From positions 620,001 to 684,000 of the forward strand of contig NZ_CP014213.1 in the NCBI RefSeq assembly GCF_003268005.1: 64,000 bases of DNA, given 5' to 3'. Shown piece after piece: positions 52,092-63,600 of the stretch (position 1 is its first letter; each line of letters opens with the position of its first letter). The notes under the pieces were generated by a model. The model was not told the DNA's origin. It saw only the letters and a program-made list of their open reading frames with translations, and searched no databases. A program made the translations under genes and the position numbers. This DNA is from Methanosphaera sp. BMS. GTDB lineage: Archaea; Methanobacteriota; Methanobacteria; Methanobacteriales; Methanobacteriaceae.

Positions 52092-55000
52092 TTACGCAGA
52101 TGTAACAGTCAAAGTCCTCGTCGTTTCTACTCTTTCATAATCTGCTGAGGTGAATACCACAGTCAATGTGTAATTTTTAGCCTTCATAGACTCAGGTATA
52201 GTGTAGGTTATTGTTGCTGTTCCAAGGGTTACTGTTTCAAAGATAACCTTACCGTCAGCGTCTTTTACTGATTTACCGTTGATTTTAAGTATTACCTTAC
52301 CGGTATCTACAGGGGTTTGGCCGATTGATACTTGGATGTTTACCTGTATCGAGTCACCCTGTGTTGCAGTAACATCATCAAATGTTACCGTTGGTGAGGC
52401 CTTTGCTATTGTAATTGTTTCTTTCTCGCTTTTTAGTGACTTGCATTCACTTGAGCCGGAGTACACTGCCTGTATCGTTGATTGATTGTTCCACGTATCT
52501 GGCACCATGTATGCTATTGTTGCCGTACCATTTACTACCTTGGCATAGATAACTTTGCCGTTTGAGTCTTTCAAGGTTTTTCCGTTGACCTTGAATGTTA
52601 CCTTTCCCTTGGTGATGTTTGTTGCTATGTTGTCTCCATAGTATATCTTTGCAGTGATGGTGTTTTCCTGTAGTAATGTGAATGTCATGGTGTCTACTTT
52701 TAATGTGTATTCAAGGCCTTTGATGTTTATTGTGGTCGTGTTGGTTGATGGGTTGTAATCTTCTGGGTTGGTTGGCGTGTATGTTGCTGTTAACGTGTCA
52801 TCCAGTGCTTCGGTGAAGGTATGGGTTGTACTTGCTATTCCCTCGGTTATGTTTACTGTTTCTGTGTAATCAGTTGTCGTGAAGGTTACTGTACCTGTAC
52901 TTAGTGGTGTTCCCTCACTTGTTGTTACCGTTGCGGTTATGGTAACTTCCGTGTTTATTTTACCTGTTACTGCTTCCAGGTTTATATTTGTATCCTCTGG
53001 GTCTTTGGTTATTGTGATTGTGGTTGTATTGCTGCTTTCATAGTAGTTATCCGTGTTTGCCGGAGTGTATATTGCCTTGAGCGTGTCTGTTAGGGTTTGT
53101 GTGAATGTATGGGTTGTAGTTGCTGTTCCATCGGTTACTGTTACTGTCTCGTTGTAGTCGGTTGTGGTAAATGTTACTGTTCCCTCATTTACTGGTGTGT
53201 TGTCATCTGTTGTTATCGTGGCTGTTATCGTGGCTGGCTGTCCTACTTTTCCGTTTACTTCATCGAGTTGTAATTGTGTTATTGTTGGCGGATTTAGTGT
53301 TAGTATGACTTCTTCTGCTCTTAAGTTGAATGCAGCATTGTTAGTGAAGTTTGCCAGGATTACTGCTCCATTTGTAACATTTGCTAATGGGATTTCACAA
53401 CTTGCATAGCCATCTTCTATTTTCGAAGCATTAATCCTTGTTGAACCATTCATAAATCTAACATAACCGTTTACTACTGGCGTTTCTCCAATATCTGTCA
53501 GGTATGCCATGATTTTCAGGTTGTCATCTTCCACTTTTTGTCTGATGTTAAATATCACTTCACCTTTTGCTGGCTTGATAACATTACTCTTGGCTTGAAT
53601 GTATTTATCTGCTTCAGGGAATTTTGCCTGTACTCCATTTAGCCAGGTATCATTGGTTTTAGCTGTGAATATTGCTTTTCCATCATGTATTGTCGTGTTG
53701 TATTCTGTTTTGTTTACTATGAATGTTAGTATTCCATCGTCTATTGGGTTGTTGTATTCATCCAGTACTGTGACGTTTATGTTGATTGTCTCTCCTATTG
53801 TTATGTTTTCTGATTCTAGTGTGAGTGTTACATTTGATTTTCTTACTGTGATGTTTTTAGGGGTGATATTATTATTGTATGGAGTTTCACCATAATACCA
53901 TACTTTTAATGTTTGAATTCCGATACTTGTTGGCGTGTAGTTTAATTCCAAGTAACCATTTGTAAGGTTTTCCTTTAATATTGGTGTACCGTTTACCATG
54001 TTTACTATGACATATCCCTTGTTTACTGTTTTATTGTTGCATGTGATGTTTATTTTTATTGTTGTTGGTAGTATGGGGATTGTATCTTCACAGTCTATTG
54101 TGATGTTCACATCATTTAATGGTGTGTTGTTTACTATGGTGTTTTCTTGTGGATTGTATATGCTAAGGTCTCCTTTTAGTATGTTTGCAGTTAATGTGTT
54201 ATTTTGTATTGTATTTTGTGTTGATGTTTCATCTATGTTTATTGTGTAGTTGTTTTTTGAGTTAATATAATTATCTTCTATTATGTTACTATTGGAGTTT
54301 AATATTTGGATGTTGCCATAGATGTTGTTTTTCTGTATTTGATTATTATTGGAGTTATTTATTGTAAACACTTCACTTATCGTGTTTTCTTGAATATTTA
54401 TGTTGTTTGTTTCTAGTAGTAGATTGTTTAGATATGAGGCGGTTAAATTAGATTCATTAGCTTCACGTGTAAATGTAATATTACTATACTTTGGTGTTAT
54501 TCTAGGTATAGTTGGATAATCAAAATATTGGCGTCCGGATACAGTTACCCATCTTGCATTTTTATCTCTTATAATTACATCTGATGTCGGTATTTTTATT
54601 GAAGTAATATTTACTGGATGATTTATGATTATTGGTTCTGTTATTGTTTGTGTTAAGATTATTGTACCGTTTATTTCTTCTTTTAGGGTATTTTCTTCAA
54701 ATAATTGATTGTATGTTGTTGTGTTTAAGATGTGTATTTCAGTATAGTTTGGTGTGTTGTTTTCTATTGTTTCATCTGTTCCAGTTATTTTGGTAATTGC
54801 ATTGTCCCCTGATAGTATTTGATTATCATCATATGCAAGTAAATAATTGTTTTTTATTATGGTTTGATTGTTGCTTTCTGTTAAGTAGATAGCTGTTAAT
54901 GTATTGTTTAATAATTGATTGTTATTTATTATAATATTATTAGTAATGATTGAATTTGGATTGTTTAATTCTATTGCTTTTAATGTTGAATTAGTTATAG

Positions 55001-56264
55001 TAGCTTTGTTTAATAGGTTTAATTTTGTATTTGGTGCATATAATCCATTTATTGTTATGTTATCATAGTTTAATGTTAATTCATTAATATTTAAATTTAT
55101 TGCCATGATGTTTGCTTTATATGCTGAATATATATTACTTATATTTGTTGTATTGATTACAATATTTTGATTTTCAATATTACTATTTAATATATAAGAA
55201 TGATCTTCCAATATATCACCATAAGAATTATAATTCTTATCTGTAATATATAATATGTCTTTTTGTACTAATGGGCAGTAATTATCTTCGAACGTAATAT
55301 TTGCCGTATTTGTACCATAATCATTTACTTGTATCATGTATGCTATGGTTTTAAGTATCGTATTATTTATAATGGTATGATTTGCTCCTTCTACTACTAA
55401 TCCTACACATATTCCACTATCTGTTGCATCACTTCCATCAATATAATTATTTCTTATGGTAATATTAGAATTACCATAGGTTTCACTTATCTCCCCACTT
55501 GCTTCACTACTACCATATGTAGTAATATAAACGAGGTTTCCGACAAATCCATGTCCTTTCACGGTGTTATTTTCAAAAACACAGTCATGGGCAAATGCAA
55601 ATACTACATTACTATGACCACCGTTTGGAAATGTTTCAAAGTAACTGTTGGTTACATTTACATTTGTTGATCCGTCACGTATTGATAACATTCCTGTTCC
55701 TATTCCTACTGCTTGGTTACAACTGGCAGTAATGTTGGTTATTGTTATATTATGTGCATTGGATATTGGGATATAAGTATTATGTAGTGTTATGCCTGTG
55801 ATGTTACTTCCTGATCCACCGTTTGATATTTGAAAGGAGTAATCATTACCATCAGGATAATAACCACGACTTTTTGTATCTGCATCTATATATGCATCAT
55901 GTGTAGATGAGATAATATTCACGGGTTTGTCAATATTTAAGCTGAAGTGTCCTCCATCAAATATTCCCTGCATATCTACTGTGTCTCCAGGGTTAACTTT
56001 CTCATTAAATGACCGGTTTGTCACATAATCATCAAAGTTACTACTGTTTAAGATGATTGTCTGTGATTCTTTCTTCAAATTCTTATTATTCTTTGAATTT
56101 GAAGTTGTGATTTGACTATTCTCTTGAATTATACTATGAGAGTTTACTTCTTCTGTTATGCTCGGCTCTACATCTTCTTGTAGGTTATTTTCATCTACTG
56201 CATATGCGGTTGTTATTCCAATAAGTATAATTAAGAGAAATATTATTATTTTATTTATTTTCAT
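52092..56264 (-). CDS. Giant adhesin-like protein: beta-helix plus Ig-like domains
   Basis: 1390 residues. Signal peptide (KINKIIIFLLIILIGITTAYA), a linker, NLKKESQTIILNSSNFDDYVTN (conserved N-terminal block), then a long right-handed beta-helix with NNxI/TxNN turns (about 100-740), followed by at least five Ig-like domains: about 745-830, 835-920, 1020-1200 (two copies with GTVTFTTTDY) and two terminal copies (KVTFKVNGKTL, KVILKINGKSV). Ends TLTVTSA; no membrane anchor, LPxTG or pseudomurein-binding repeat is visible, so attachment is unclear. AGGAGT before ATG. Part of a minus-strand cluster. Confidence 0.85.
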   Translation of the reverse strand: MKINKIIIFLLIILIGITTAYAVDENNLQEDVEPSITEEVNSHSIIQENSQITTSNSKNNKNLKKESQTIILNSSNFDDYVTNRSFNEKVNPGDTVDMQGIFDGGHFSLNIDKPVNIISSTHDAYIDADTKSRGYYPDGNDYSFQISNGGSGSNITGITLHNTYIPISNAHNITITNITASCNQAVGIGTGMLSIRDGSTNVNVTNSYFETFPNGGHSNVVFAFAHDCVFENNTVKGHGFVGNLVYITTYGSSEASGEISETYGNSNITIRNNYIDGSDATDSGICVGLVVEGANHTIINNTILKTIAYMIQVNDYGTNTANITFEDNYCPLVQKDILYITDKNYNSYGDILEDHSYILNSNIENQNIVINTTNISNIYSAYKANIMAINLNINELTLNYDNITINGLYAPNTKLNLLNKATITNSTLKAIELNNPNSIITNNIIINNNQLLNNTLTAIYLTESNNQTIIKNNYLLAYDDNQILSGDNAITKITGTDETIENNTPNYTEIHILNTTTYNQLFEENTLKEEINGTIILTQTITEPIIINHPVNITSIKIPTSDVIIRDKNARWVTVSGRQYFDYPTIPRITPKYSNITFTREANESNLTASYLNNLLLETNNINIQENTISEVFTINNSNNNQIQKNNIYGNIQILNSNSNIIEDNYINSKNNYTINIDETSTQNTIQNNTLTANILKGDLSIYNPQENTIVNNTPLNDVNITIDCEDTIPILPTTIKINITCNNKTVNKGYVIVNMVNGTPILKENLTNGYLELNYTPTSIGIQTLKVWYYGETPYNNNITPKNITVRKSNVTLTLESENITIGETININVTVLDEYNNPIDDGILTFIVNKTEYNTTIHDGKAIFTAKTNDTWLNGVQAKFPEADKYIQAKSNVIKPAKGEVIFNIRQKVEDDNLKIMAYLTDIGETPVVNGYVRFMNGSTRINASKIEDGYASCEIPLANVTNGAVILANFTNNAAFNLRAEEVILTLNPPTITQLQLDEVNGKVGQPATITATITTDDNTPVNEGTVTFTTTDYNETVTVTDGTATTTHTFTQTLTDTLKAIYTPANTDNYYESSNTTTITITKDPEDTNINLEAVTGKINTEVTITATVTTSEGTPLSTGTVTFTTTDYTETVNITEGIASTTHTFTEALDDTLTATYTPTNPEDYNPSTNTTTINIKGLEYTLKVDTMTFTLLQENTITAKIYYGDNIATNITKGKVTFKVNGKTLKDSNGKVIYAKVVNGTATIAYMVPDTWNNQSTIQAVYSGSSECKSLKSEKETITIAKASPTVTFDDVTATQGDSIQVNIQVSIGQTPVDTGKVILKINGKSVKDADGKVIFETVTLGTATITYTIPESMKAKNYTLTVVFTSADYERVETTRTLTVTSA

Positions 56265-56491
56265 ATAAAATACTCCTATTATTTACTTAAATATCATGAA
56301 AACTATTTTTTTACTTTAGAAAATCAAATATTCATTATTACAATGAGTTAATGAAATAAATAAGTTTCTATTGAGATAATGTTTATATATAATAGGAAAT
56401 AAAGTAAATGTTTTAAAAAAGTAGTTATTTAAAAAAGGTGTTTTAATAAAAAAGAATAAAAATAAAGGGGTTATTTTTATCCTTTATATTT

Positions 56492-58228
56492 TTATGCCGT
56501 GATAGTTAAAGTACTGTTGCTTTCTAGTTTTGTGTAGTTTGGTGCTGTGAATACTGCTGTTATCGTGTATGTTCCTGTCTTCAATGATTCCGGTAATGTG
56601 TAATCAGGGATTGTTGCTACTCCATTAGCATCTACCTTAGCATAGATTACCTTGCCGTTTGCGTCTTTAACTGTTTTACCATTTATTTTAAATACTACTT
56701 TTCCCGTAGTTATTGCTTTATCTCCATCTTTTACTGTTGCAGTAAGTGTTATTGTACTTGCCTTGGCTGCTGTGATGTCCTCGGTTGTCATTGTTGGCTC
56801 GTTTTTGATTATGGTTATGCTTGATGTTGTGTTTAATGCTTCACATTTGCTTGATCCAGAGTATACAGCGGTTATTATTGTATCATTTGTCCATGATGCT
56901 GGTACTGTGTAGTCCTCGATTATTGCCACACCATTTACTACCTTAGCATATATTACCTTACCTGCAGAGTTTTTAAGTGTTTTACCGTTTATTTTAAATA
57001 CTACTTTTCCACCAGTTATATCACTTGCTACTTCTTTACCTAGGTAAATACTTGCCTGTATTGTAGCTGTTTGTCCAGCTGTGAATTCTGTTATATCGAT
57101 TTTTAGCTCTGGTACTGGTAGAGGCATGTTTGATTTTACCGTGTTATCATCTGTTGTTTGTACACTCTCATCACCTGTTAATTCACTTGCAAATAATTCA
57201 TTGTTTCTTACAATGTTTCCTACTGAATCCTCATCAAATGTGACAGTATATGTATTTTTAGTATTTACAGTATTATTTTCTATAATACAATCGGCTGAGT
57301 TGATTATTTCTATAATACTATCATTATCTAATAATTTATTATTGTTTACTTTTATACCATTTACTGTATTTAATGTGAGTTTATTTATTATTGAATCTTC
57401 TATTACTGAGGTATCTGATCCTTCAATGAAGTTTACAGTTGAATATCCTCCATATCCACGAAGTGCAGTTAAGGTAACTGGAGCATTTATTATCACAGGA
57501 TTTGTAATATTTTCAACTGCAAATAAAACACTATTCTCATATTCACTTTTTAATGTATTATCTTCATTAAAGTAAGTATTATAATTACTGTTGTTTAACA
57601 TTAATGGATTTTCATAAAATGGTCCGTTATTCTCATCAATAAAATTATTGAGATAATTTGCACCATTTGCTGTACTAAAGACAACACCGGAATTAAATCC
57701 ACCTTTCATACAAACCATGTAATTATTTCTGAATGTAATATTAGTCGCATTTAATGTCAATGCTTTATTAGCTATCGATACAGTACTTTTACTTCCTTTA
57801 GCAATTATCGTATTATTCTCGAATGTTAAATTATGATAAGCATAATTACCTGAACCTATATTTGCTATCAGGAAAACTGAATTGTATACATTTACATTAT
57901 CTTTATGCATACTTAATACTACATTAGGAGCATAGAAATTAGATATAGTTGTAGTTCCTATGTCTTCTTCAATATATAACTGATGTGAACCTGTATCATA
58001 AACATACCATGCAAGTAGATTAACATTACTTAAATTGTAAAATTCAACATTTACAATGTTTGTGAAATTTAGGATAATATTAGTTCCAGTAGCGAAATTT
58101 TGACCATATATATGTAAACTTACTTTAGTACTACTTCCATATGTAGTTATCCCATATTCAGCGTAATTGTCATTGTTCAAAATTAAAATATCATCAGTAT
58201 TTGAATCTTTTTTCAAAGATTTTTTCAA
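56492..58228 (-). CDS. Adhesin-like protein, 3' part of a frameshifted gene
   Basis: 578 codons from the first usable TTG. No signal peptide and no ribosome binding site. It begins KKSLKKDSNTDDILILNNDNY, equal in type to the block after the signal peptide of other adhesins (NLKKESQTIILNSSNF), continues as a beta-helix, then two Ig-like domains (GGKVVFKINGKTLK, TGKVVFKINGKTVK), ending LTITA. It lies 10 bases after the stop of the signal-peptide-bearing frame at 58239-59825; removing one T from the T6 run there joins the two. Likely not translated alone. Confidence 0.7.
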   Translation of the reverse strand: MKKSLKKDSNTDDILILNNDNYAEYGITTYGSSTKVSLHIYGQNFATGTNIILNFTNIVNVEFYNLSNVNLLAWYVYDTGSHQLYIEEDIGTTTISNFYAPNVVLSMHKDNVNVYNSVFLIANIGSGNYAYHNLTFENNTIIAKGSKSTVSIANKALTLNATNITFRNNYMVCMKGGFNSGVVFSTANGANYLNNFIDENNGPFYENPLMLNNSNYNTYFNEDNTLKSEYENSVLFAVENITNPVIINAPVTLTALRGYGGYSTVNFIEGSDTSVIEDSIINKLTLNTVNGIKVNNNKLLDNDSIIEIINSADCIIENNTVNTKNTYTVTFDEDSVGNIVRNNELFASELTGDESVQTTDDNTVKSNMPLPVPELKIDITEFTAGQTATIQASIYLGKEVASDITGGKVVFKINGKTLKNSAGKVIYAKVVNGVAIIEDYTVPASWTNDTIITAVYSGSSKCEALNTTSSITIIKNEPTMTTEDITAAKASTITLTATVKDGDKAITTGKVVFKINGKTVKDANGKVIYAKVDANGVATIPDYTLPESLKTGTYTITAVFTAPNYTKLESNSTLTITA

Positions 58229-58238
58229 TACTGATGCG

Positions 58239-59825
58239 TTATAGAAAAAATTGATTTTCTATATTATCATTATTATTATTCATACATCCACAATTACATG
58301 CGTATGGAACAACACCTTCATTTGTTAATAATGAAATATTTGAACATAAATCATCAATACTGACCGCATCATTACCTTCAACTGGATAAAGTTCATTGTA
58401 AATGGCAGATAGTAGATTTCCAGTTACCGTTGCTGTTGTAGAGTTTTGTAAATTAATAGCAGTTACAGAATCATCATCTTCAGCAGTTATTTCAATATCA
58501 TTACCTTGTATCCAATTACCATTAGATTGATTGGTAAATATTATTCCAGCATTTACTGGTGTTACTTCTTCATAAAAACTATGATATGGTTCTGTTGTTC
58601 CAGTAAGTCTCATAAAGTTGTTGATGATTTTACTGTTATTTGTATGTGCAAATGCTACTCCCATAGTTTTGTTTCCAGTTCCATAAATATTATTTGAACA
58701 TACGGTTATATTGTTTCCTTTGTATACTTCTATTCCATATACAGTATTTGCTGTAGCAGTGATTGTGTTTTTACAGATTCTATTGTTTTGGTTGCCCATA
58801 TCATATGTATCAGATATAATTCCATATGCTAATGATTCTTCACCAACAATAGGATCATATGATGTTTGACCATTACTTGTAGCAGTAATCTGATTTCCAG
58901 AAACAACACTATCAATTGCAGTTGATGCATCTATTCCAGCTACATAAAGTTTATCAATAACTGTTATGGTATTGTTTTTTAAAGCTGCATTGGTTACTCC
59001 ATCATTCATCATAATACCATATACAAAATGTGCTCCAGTAGAATATATTGTGTTGAACGTTACATTGATATTTTCTGTACCATTTTTAATTGTAATTGCT
59101 GGCATTGTACTGTATGCGATTTTTTCAGTTGTATTAATAACGTGTATATTGTTTTGATTTATTGTAATGTTTTCTGCATTATTAACCAATATTCCAGAAA
59201 CATCTAATACACTATACCAATAACCAGTATCATTCTTCCATGTTTGACCTTGTGATGGTGCATTCAAAGTTATTGCGGTACCAGTTATGCTTACATTAGC
59301 TGCATCAGTTAAATCAATAGCAATTGCTTGATTATTACCTGATGTTCCAAAATTTGATAATGTTAATGAAGAATCAGTTATTGTTAGGTTACTTGTACCC
59401 GTAGCATCAATTAATTTTGTATTATTATTGGTATTAATAGTAAGTTTATCTAATGTTACATAATTTCCTGCAACAGTAATCGCTACATTTGATAATGAAA
59501 CACCAGTTGTTCCTGTTACGGTTACTCCTTCATTAACAGTCCAGTTTCTATTGCTAAAATTGCTTACATTTGATGAGTCTATAGTAACATCTTCTGAAAT
59601 GACCAGTTCATTAGTTAGCTCATCTTCTAATATATCGTTATCTTCTATTTCATCTACAACTTGTGCATCAGTCTGCACATTTTCACCTATATCATTTGCC
59701 GTTTGTTCTACTTGTGGTGTTTCAACTGCTACTGCAGAGTCATCATCTGTGATGTCTGCGGCAGTTACTACCGTAAGACCCACGAGTAAAATCATGGCAA
59801 ATAATAAGACCTTACGAATTTGCAT
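58239..59825 (-). CDS. Adhesin-like protein, 5' part (signal peptide and beta-helix)
   Basis: 528 residues. Signal peptide QIRKVLLFAMILLVGLTVVTA, an acidic linker (DDDSAVAVETPQVEQ...), block LVISEDVTIDSSNVSNFSNR, then beta-helix strands (NITITDSSLTLSNF, NAENITINQNNIHVIN, NITVCSNNIYG) and an end YACNCGCMNNNNDNIENQFFL. It stops at a T6 run (58246-58251 region); the next frame continues into the 578-codon adhesin part. As it stands it would be secreted without Ig-like domains. ATG 59825 follows GAGGCGATAAT. Confidence 0.75.
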   Translation of the reverse strand: MQIRKVLLFAMILLVGLTVVTAADITDDDSAVAVETPQVEQTANDIGENVQTDAQVVDEIEDNDILEDELTNELVISEDVTIDSSNVSNFSNRNWTVNEGVTVTGTTGVSLSNVAITVAGNYVTLDKLTINTNNNTKLIDATGTSNLTITDSSLTLSNFGTSGNNQAIAIDLTDAANVSITGTAITLNAPSQGQTWKNDTGYWYSVLDVSGILVNNAENITINQNNIHVINTTEKIAYSTMPAITIKNGTENINVTFNTIYSTGAHFVYGIMMNDGVTNAALKNNTITVIDKLYVAGIDASTAIDSVVSGNQITATSNGQTSYDPIVGEESLAYGIISDTYDMGNQNNRICKNTITATANTVYGIEVYKGNNITVCSNNIYGTGNKTMGVAFAHTNNSKIINNFMRLTGTTEPYHSFYEEVTPVNAGIIFTNQSNGNWIQGNDIEITAEDDDSVTAINLQNSTTATVTGNLLSAIYNELYPVEGNDAVSIDDLCSNISLLTNEGVVPYACNCGCMNNNNDNIENQFFL

Positions 59826-60551
59826 TATTATCGCCTCTATTGTTTATTATTATTTCAAATCCATGATTTGTTATGGATTTGAATTTTTTTCTTTGCGTTA
59901 TGTAATAAATTATCTTCAATACGTGTTCATTTGTTATGATAAAATAACCATTTGAATATTAATTAAAAAATAGATTGTATTTATAATACTATTTGTAATT
60001 AATATAAATTGAATGCAATAAAAATAAATATATTACATGAATATTATTCTATTCATTATTATTTATAAACATTTGTTTAGAATTTTTCTATTAAATTTTA
60101 TTTTCTATTTCCTAAATAATTTACTCTGCTTAAGTTTTTTCATAGAAAATAATATAAACAGCATAATATGCCTATTTATTAATAAAAGCATTAAGCAGTG
60201 GGATGATTATTGCTTTAAAATTGAATCAGATAACAAGCTACAACAGATTACACGTCATTCACACCAAAAAACCGTGAAAGGGCTAAGATGAATGAATCCA
60301 TCATGACAATTTTATACCCCGACACACTACACATAATAGTCCATTAAACGATAAAAATAAGATGAAGATAAAGCCCTCATCAAAAATAAAACAACACAAC
60401 ACTAAAAAATAATATATGCCTATAAAAGAACTAAGACTATCGGATACACTAGACTAGATTAACATATAATGACATGGTAGTAGGATATGGAATAGTTTAT
60501 ACAGTAAAGCAGTGCCACGATTCGTCTTTGAAAGAAGAAAATAAACAAAGG
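59826..60551. other. Gene-free stretch between adhesin genes
   Basis: About 725 bases. A plus-strand frame at 60037-60291 is hydrophobic then polar without a ribosome binding site and is probably chance. The part from 60290 on is A-rich debris with no recognisable family. The promoter of the gene at 59825 lies at the left end. Confidence 0.45.
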
Positions 60552-60579
60552 GAGAGATTATTCTCTCAAATAAAAAAAA
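60552..60579 (-). terminator. Terminator of the last adhesin gene
   Basis: GAGAG (60552-60556) pairs with CTCTC (60563-60567); on the minus strand a run of eight T (60579-60572) comes first, 86 bases after the stop at 60665. T-run plus hairpin. Confidence 0.45.
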
Positions 60580-60664
60580 TAGGGATTGAATCGACAAAGA
60601 GAATTAACTAAGATATATCCCTCTTCCTCCTCATATAATACCATAATATCATATAGGATGGAAT

Positions 60665-63600
60665 TTATATTTTTAGTATTGCTGTTGTCTTAGTGCTTTT
60701 GTATATACCGTTTTCTCCACTTATTATTAGTAATTCATAAAGGCCCGGTCTGAGTGTAGTGGTAAATGATAGGTTTATTACTCCATTTTCGCTTGTAGCA
60801 TTATTTACTATTGTTATTCCATTGGCTTTGACTGCTAGTTTTGTGCTTGTTATTAGTGGTGATTCGTTTTCATCCGTGATTGTTGCTTTTATCGTGGTTT
60901 TATTGTTCTTGGTTGTTATGGAGTCAGTGTTTATGCTTACTGCTTTTTTCTTGACTGTTAATGTGGTGTTGTTTTGTGTTCTTTGGTAGTAGTTTCCTCC
61001 CAGTACTGCTGTAAGGGTGTATGTTTTTGCACCGTAGTTTGGTGGTAACGTGTACTGGAGTGTTGCTATTCCATCCTTTAGCTCTGCATATACCGTGTTT
61101 CCTTGTGAATCTTTTAGTGTTATTCCGTTTAGTTTGAATATTATTTTTTCATTATTTATTCTGTCTTTGTTGCTGTCTAGTATTTTTGCTCTTAGTGTTA
61201 TTGTATCACCGGCTTTTGCCGTTATATTGTCTTCTAATATTATCGTGGCTTTTCCTTTGGTGATGTTTAGTATGTTATATGCCTTGGTTCTAGTTGAGCT
61301 GTAGTTATTGTTTCCGCTGTATACTGCTTCGATGTATGTCGTGTTTTTAATCCATACCTTTTCTACCTTGTAATTTAGGGTTGCTGTTCCATCTTTTACT
61401 TGGGCATATAATGTGTTGTTGTTTTCATCTTTTAACGTTATGCCATTTATTTTGAAGATTACCTTTCCACCGTTTACTTTTTGTTTGTTTTCATCGGTTA
61501 TCTTTGCCGTGATTTTTGTTATTGATCCTATGTTTGATTTTATTGGATTTATTGTGATTGTCGTGTCTAGTGGTGGCTTGGTTAGTTCTTGTATTGTATT
61601 GTTTAGTGTTTTTATTGTTTGTTGTGCTTGTTCTAGTTGTCTTGTTAGATTATTCAGGGTTTGGTTTAGTTTGTTTAGTGTTGTTTTTAGGGTTTTTATT
61701 TCATTATTGGACTGGTTTAGTTGTATTGTGAGATTGTTTATTTCTTTGTTTAGTTTTTCGTTGCTGTTGTTGAGTTTGTTGATTTGTTCTTGTGCTTCTT
61801 GTAGTTGTGTTGTTAATTGTGTGATGTTGTTTTTTAGCGTTTCTATATTTTGTCGTGCTTCAGTTAATTGTTCATTTAATGTTCTGATACTATTGTTTGC
61901 TTCTTCAAGTTGTTCTGTTAGGTTATTGATTATTTCTTCAAGTTCCCCTATCTTTTTATCCTTATCAATTTCAACCGTGAATGTGATAGTTGTACTTGAC
62001 GCGTTATAGTCTTCATTTTCTTCATATTCGACGTTTATCGTGTGCTCTCCTATCGTTAGCGTGTCATCAGTGATTATTCCATGTGTGGTCTTTTTTGTAA
62101 TATCACCTGTTATGCTTATCGTTGCATCTGGTATTGGCGTGTTGTATATCTTATCCAGTACTGTTATGTTTATTTGTACATTGCCCTCTGTGTTGTTTAT
62201 GATGTCATATGTTATGGTGGTGTTTCTTTGTTTTATAATGTTTAATGTGAATTCTGTTGAACTTGGAGCAATATATTCATTGTTACTCGTGTATGTTAGG
62301 TTGATGGTATAGGAGTCATCAAGGGAGGAGTACATGTTTTTAAGTGCTTGTATTATTGATTCTGTTGAGAATTCATATCCATCAGCTACATTATATATTG
62401 TTAACAGTTCATTGTAGTTGTCATCTTCTTTTATGGATGCTGTTACTGTTCCTTTTTCTCCGATAGGATCATTAATGTCTAATGTTACAGTTTCTTTTAT
62501 TCCATCAACGTAGTCATATATGATCTTGTCTGTATTTATTTCTGAAAAACCAATCACTACTTTGAATGTTACGGGATTTGATTCAGTGTTACATGTAGTG
62601 AAATAAGTGGTGTATTTTCCGGGATTTAATTGTGATAAGGTATAATTTTCATATTTGGTCGTGATGTTTATTTTATTATTAATATAAAGTGTTATATCTT
62701 CAATTTTCTCTAAAATATCATTATCATAATAATCTGGATTTTCCAGTTCTATGCTAAAGTTTAATACTGCATCTTCACCTAGTCTGAAAGTTTCTTGATT
62801 ATCTTTAACAGTTAAATTTATTGTTTTAAGTAAAATATCCGTATGATTATAAGTATTATTTTCTACAGTTTTTTCTCCTGGAAGATAAAGGGTTTCACCA
62901 TTGTCTGCGGTATTTTCAGTAAATAAATTACCGGTTATATTACAAGTTCCCTCTGTATTAGTTATTGCTCCTCCAATCTTTGCATTATTGTTGTTTAATG
63001 TTGAATTATCAATACTTATGATTCCTTTATTTTTGAATATTGCTCCACCGTTTCCATTAACTGCCGTATTGTTGTTTAATGTGGAATTGAATATGTTTGA
63101 ACTTCCATTAACGTATATTGCTCCACCATTTCCATTAATTGCAGTGTTATTGTTTAATGTGGAGTAATAAACACTTAAATTACGATAAAACGTATAACTA
63201 CTAGGCGTCATATAATGATATATTGCTCCACCATTTCCATCTGCTATATTGTTGTTTAATGTGGAATTATCAATCATCAACATCTGATTAAACCCACTTA
63301 GTGAATAATATCTAATGTGGTATATTGCCCCTCCATCCATGTTTGCTTGGTTGTTATTAATTTCGGAATTATAAATATCTGCAGAACCAACCTTGTATAT
63401 TGCTCCTCCACTTTGCTTTGCTTTGTTATTGTTTATTGTAGACTCTTTAATCCTTAAATGAGATAATTTATCATAGTATATTGCTCCACCACTTTCACTT
63501 ATTGCCGTATTGTTGTTTATTGTAGAACAGTTAATTTCTAAATATCCTCCTGAATTGTGGTATATTGCCCCTCCACTAGTGTTTGCATTGTTGTTGTTTA

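Noticed and set aside
52279-57575. Plus-strand frames with hydrophobic products inside the adhesin genes
   Set aside because: Antisense shadows of the Thr/Asn-rich Ig-like repeats, no binding sites.
60037-60291. 84-residue plus-strand frame between adhesin genes
   Set aside because: No ribosome binding site, hydrophobic start explained by A/T richness, no family resemblance.
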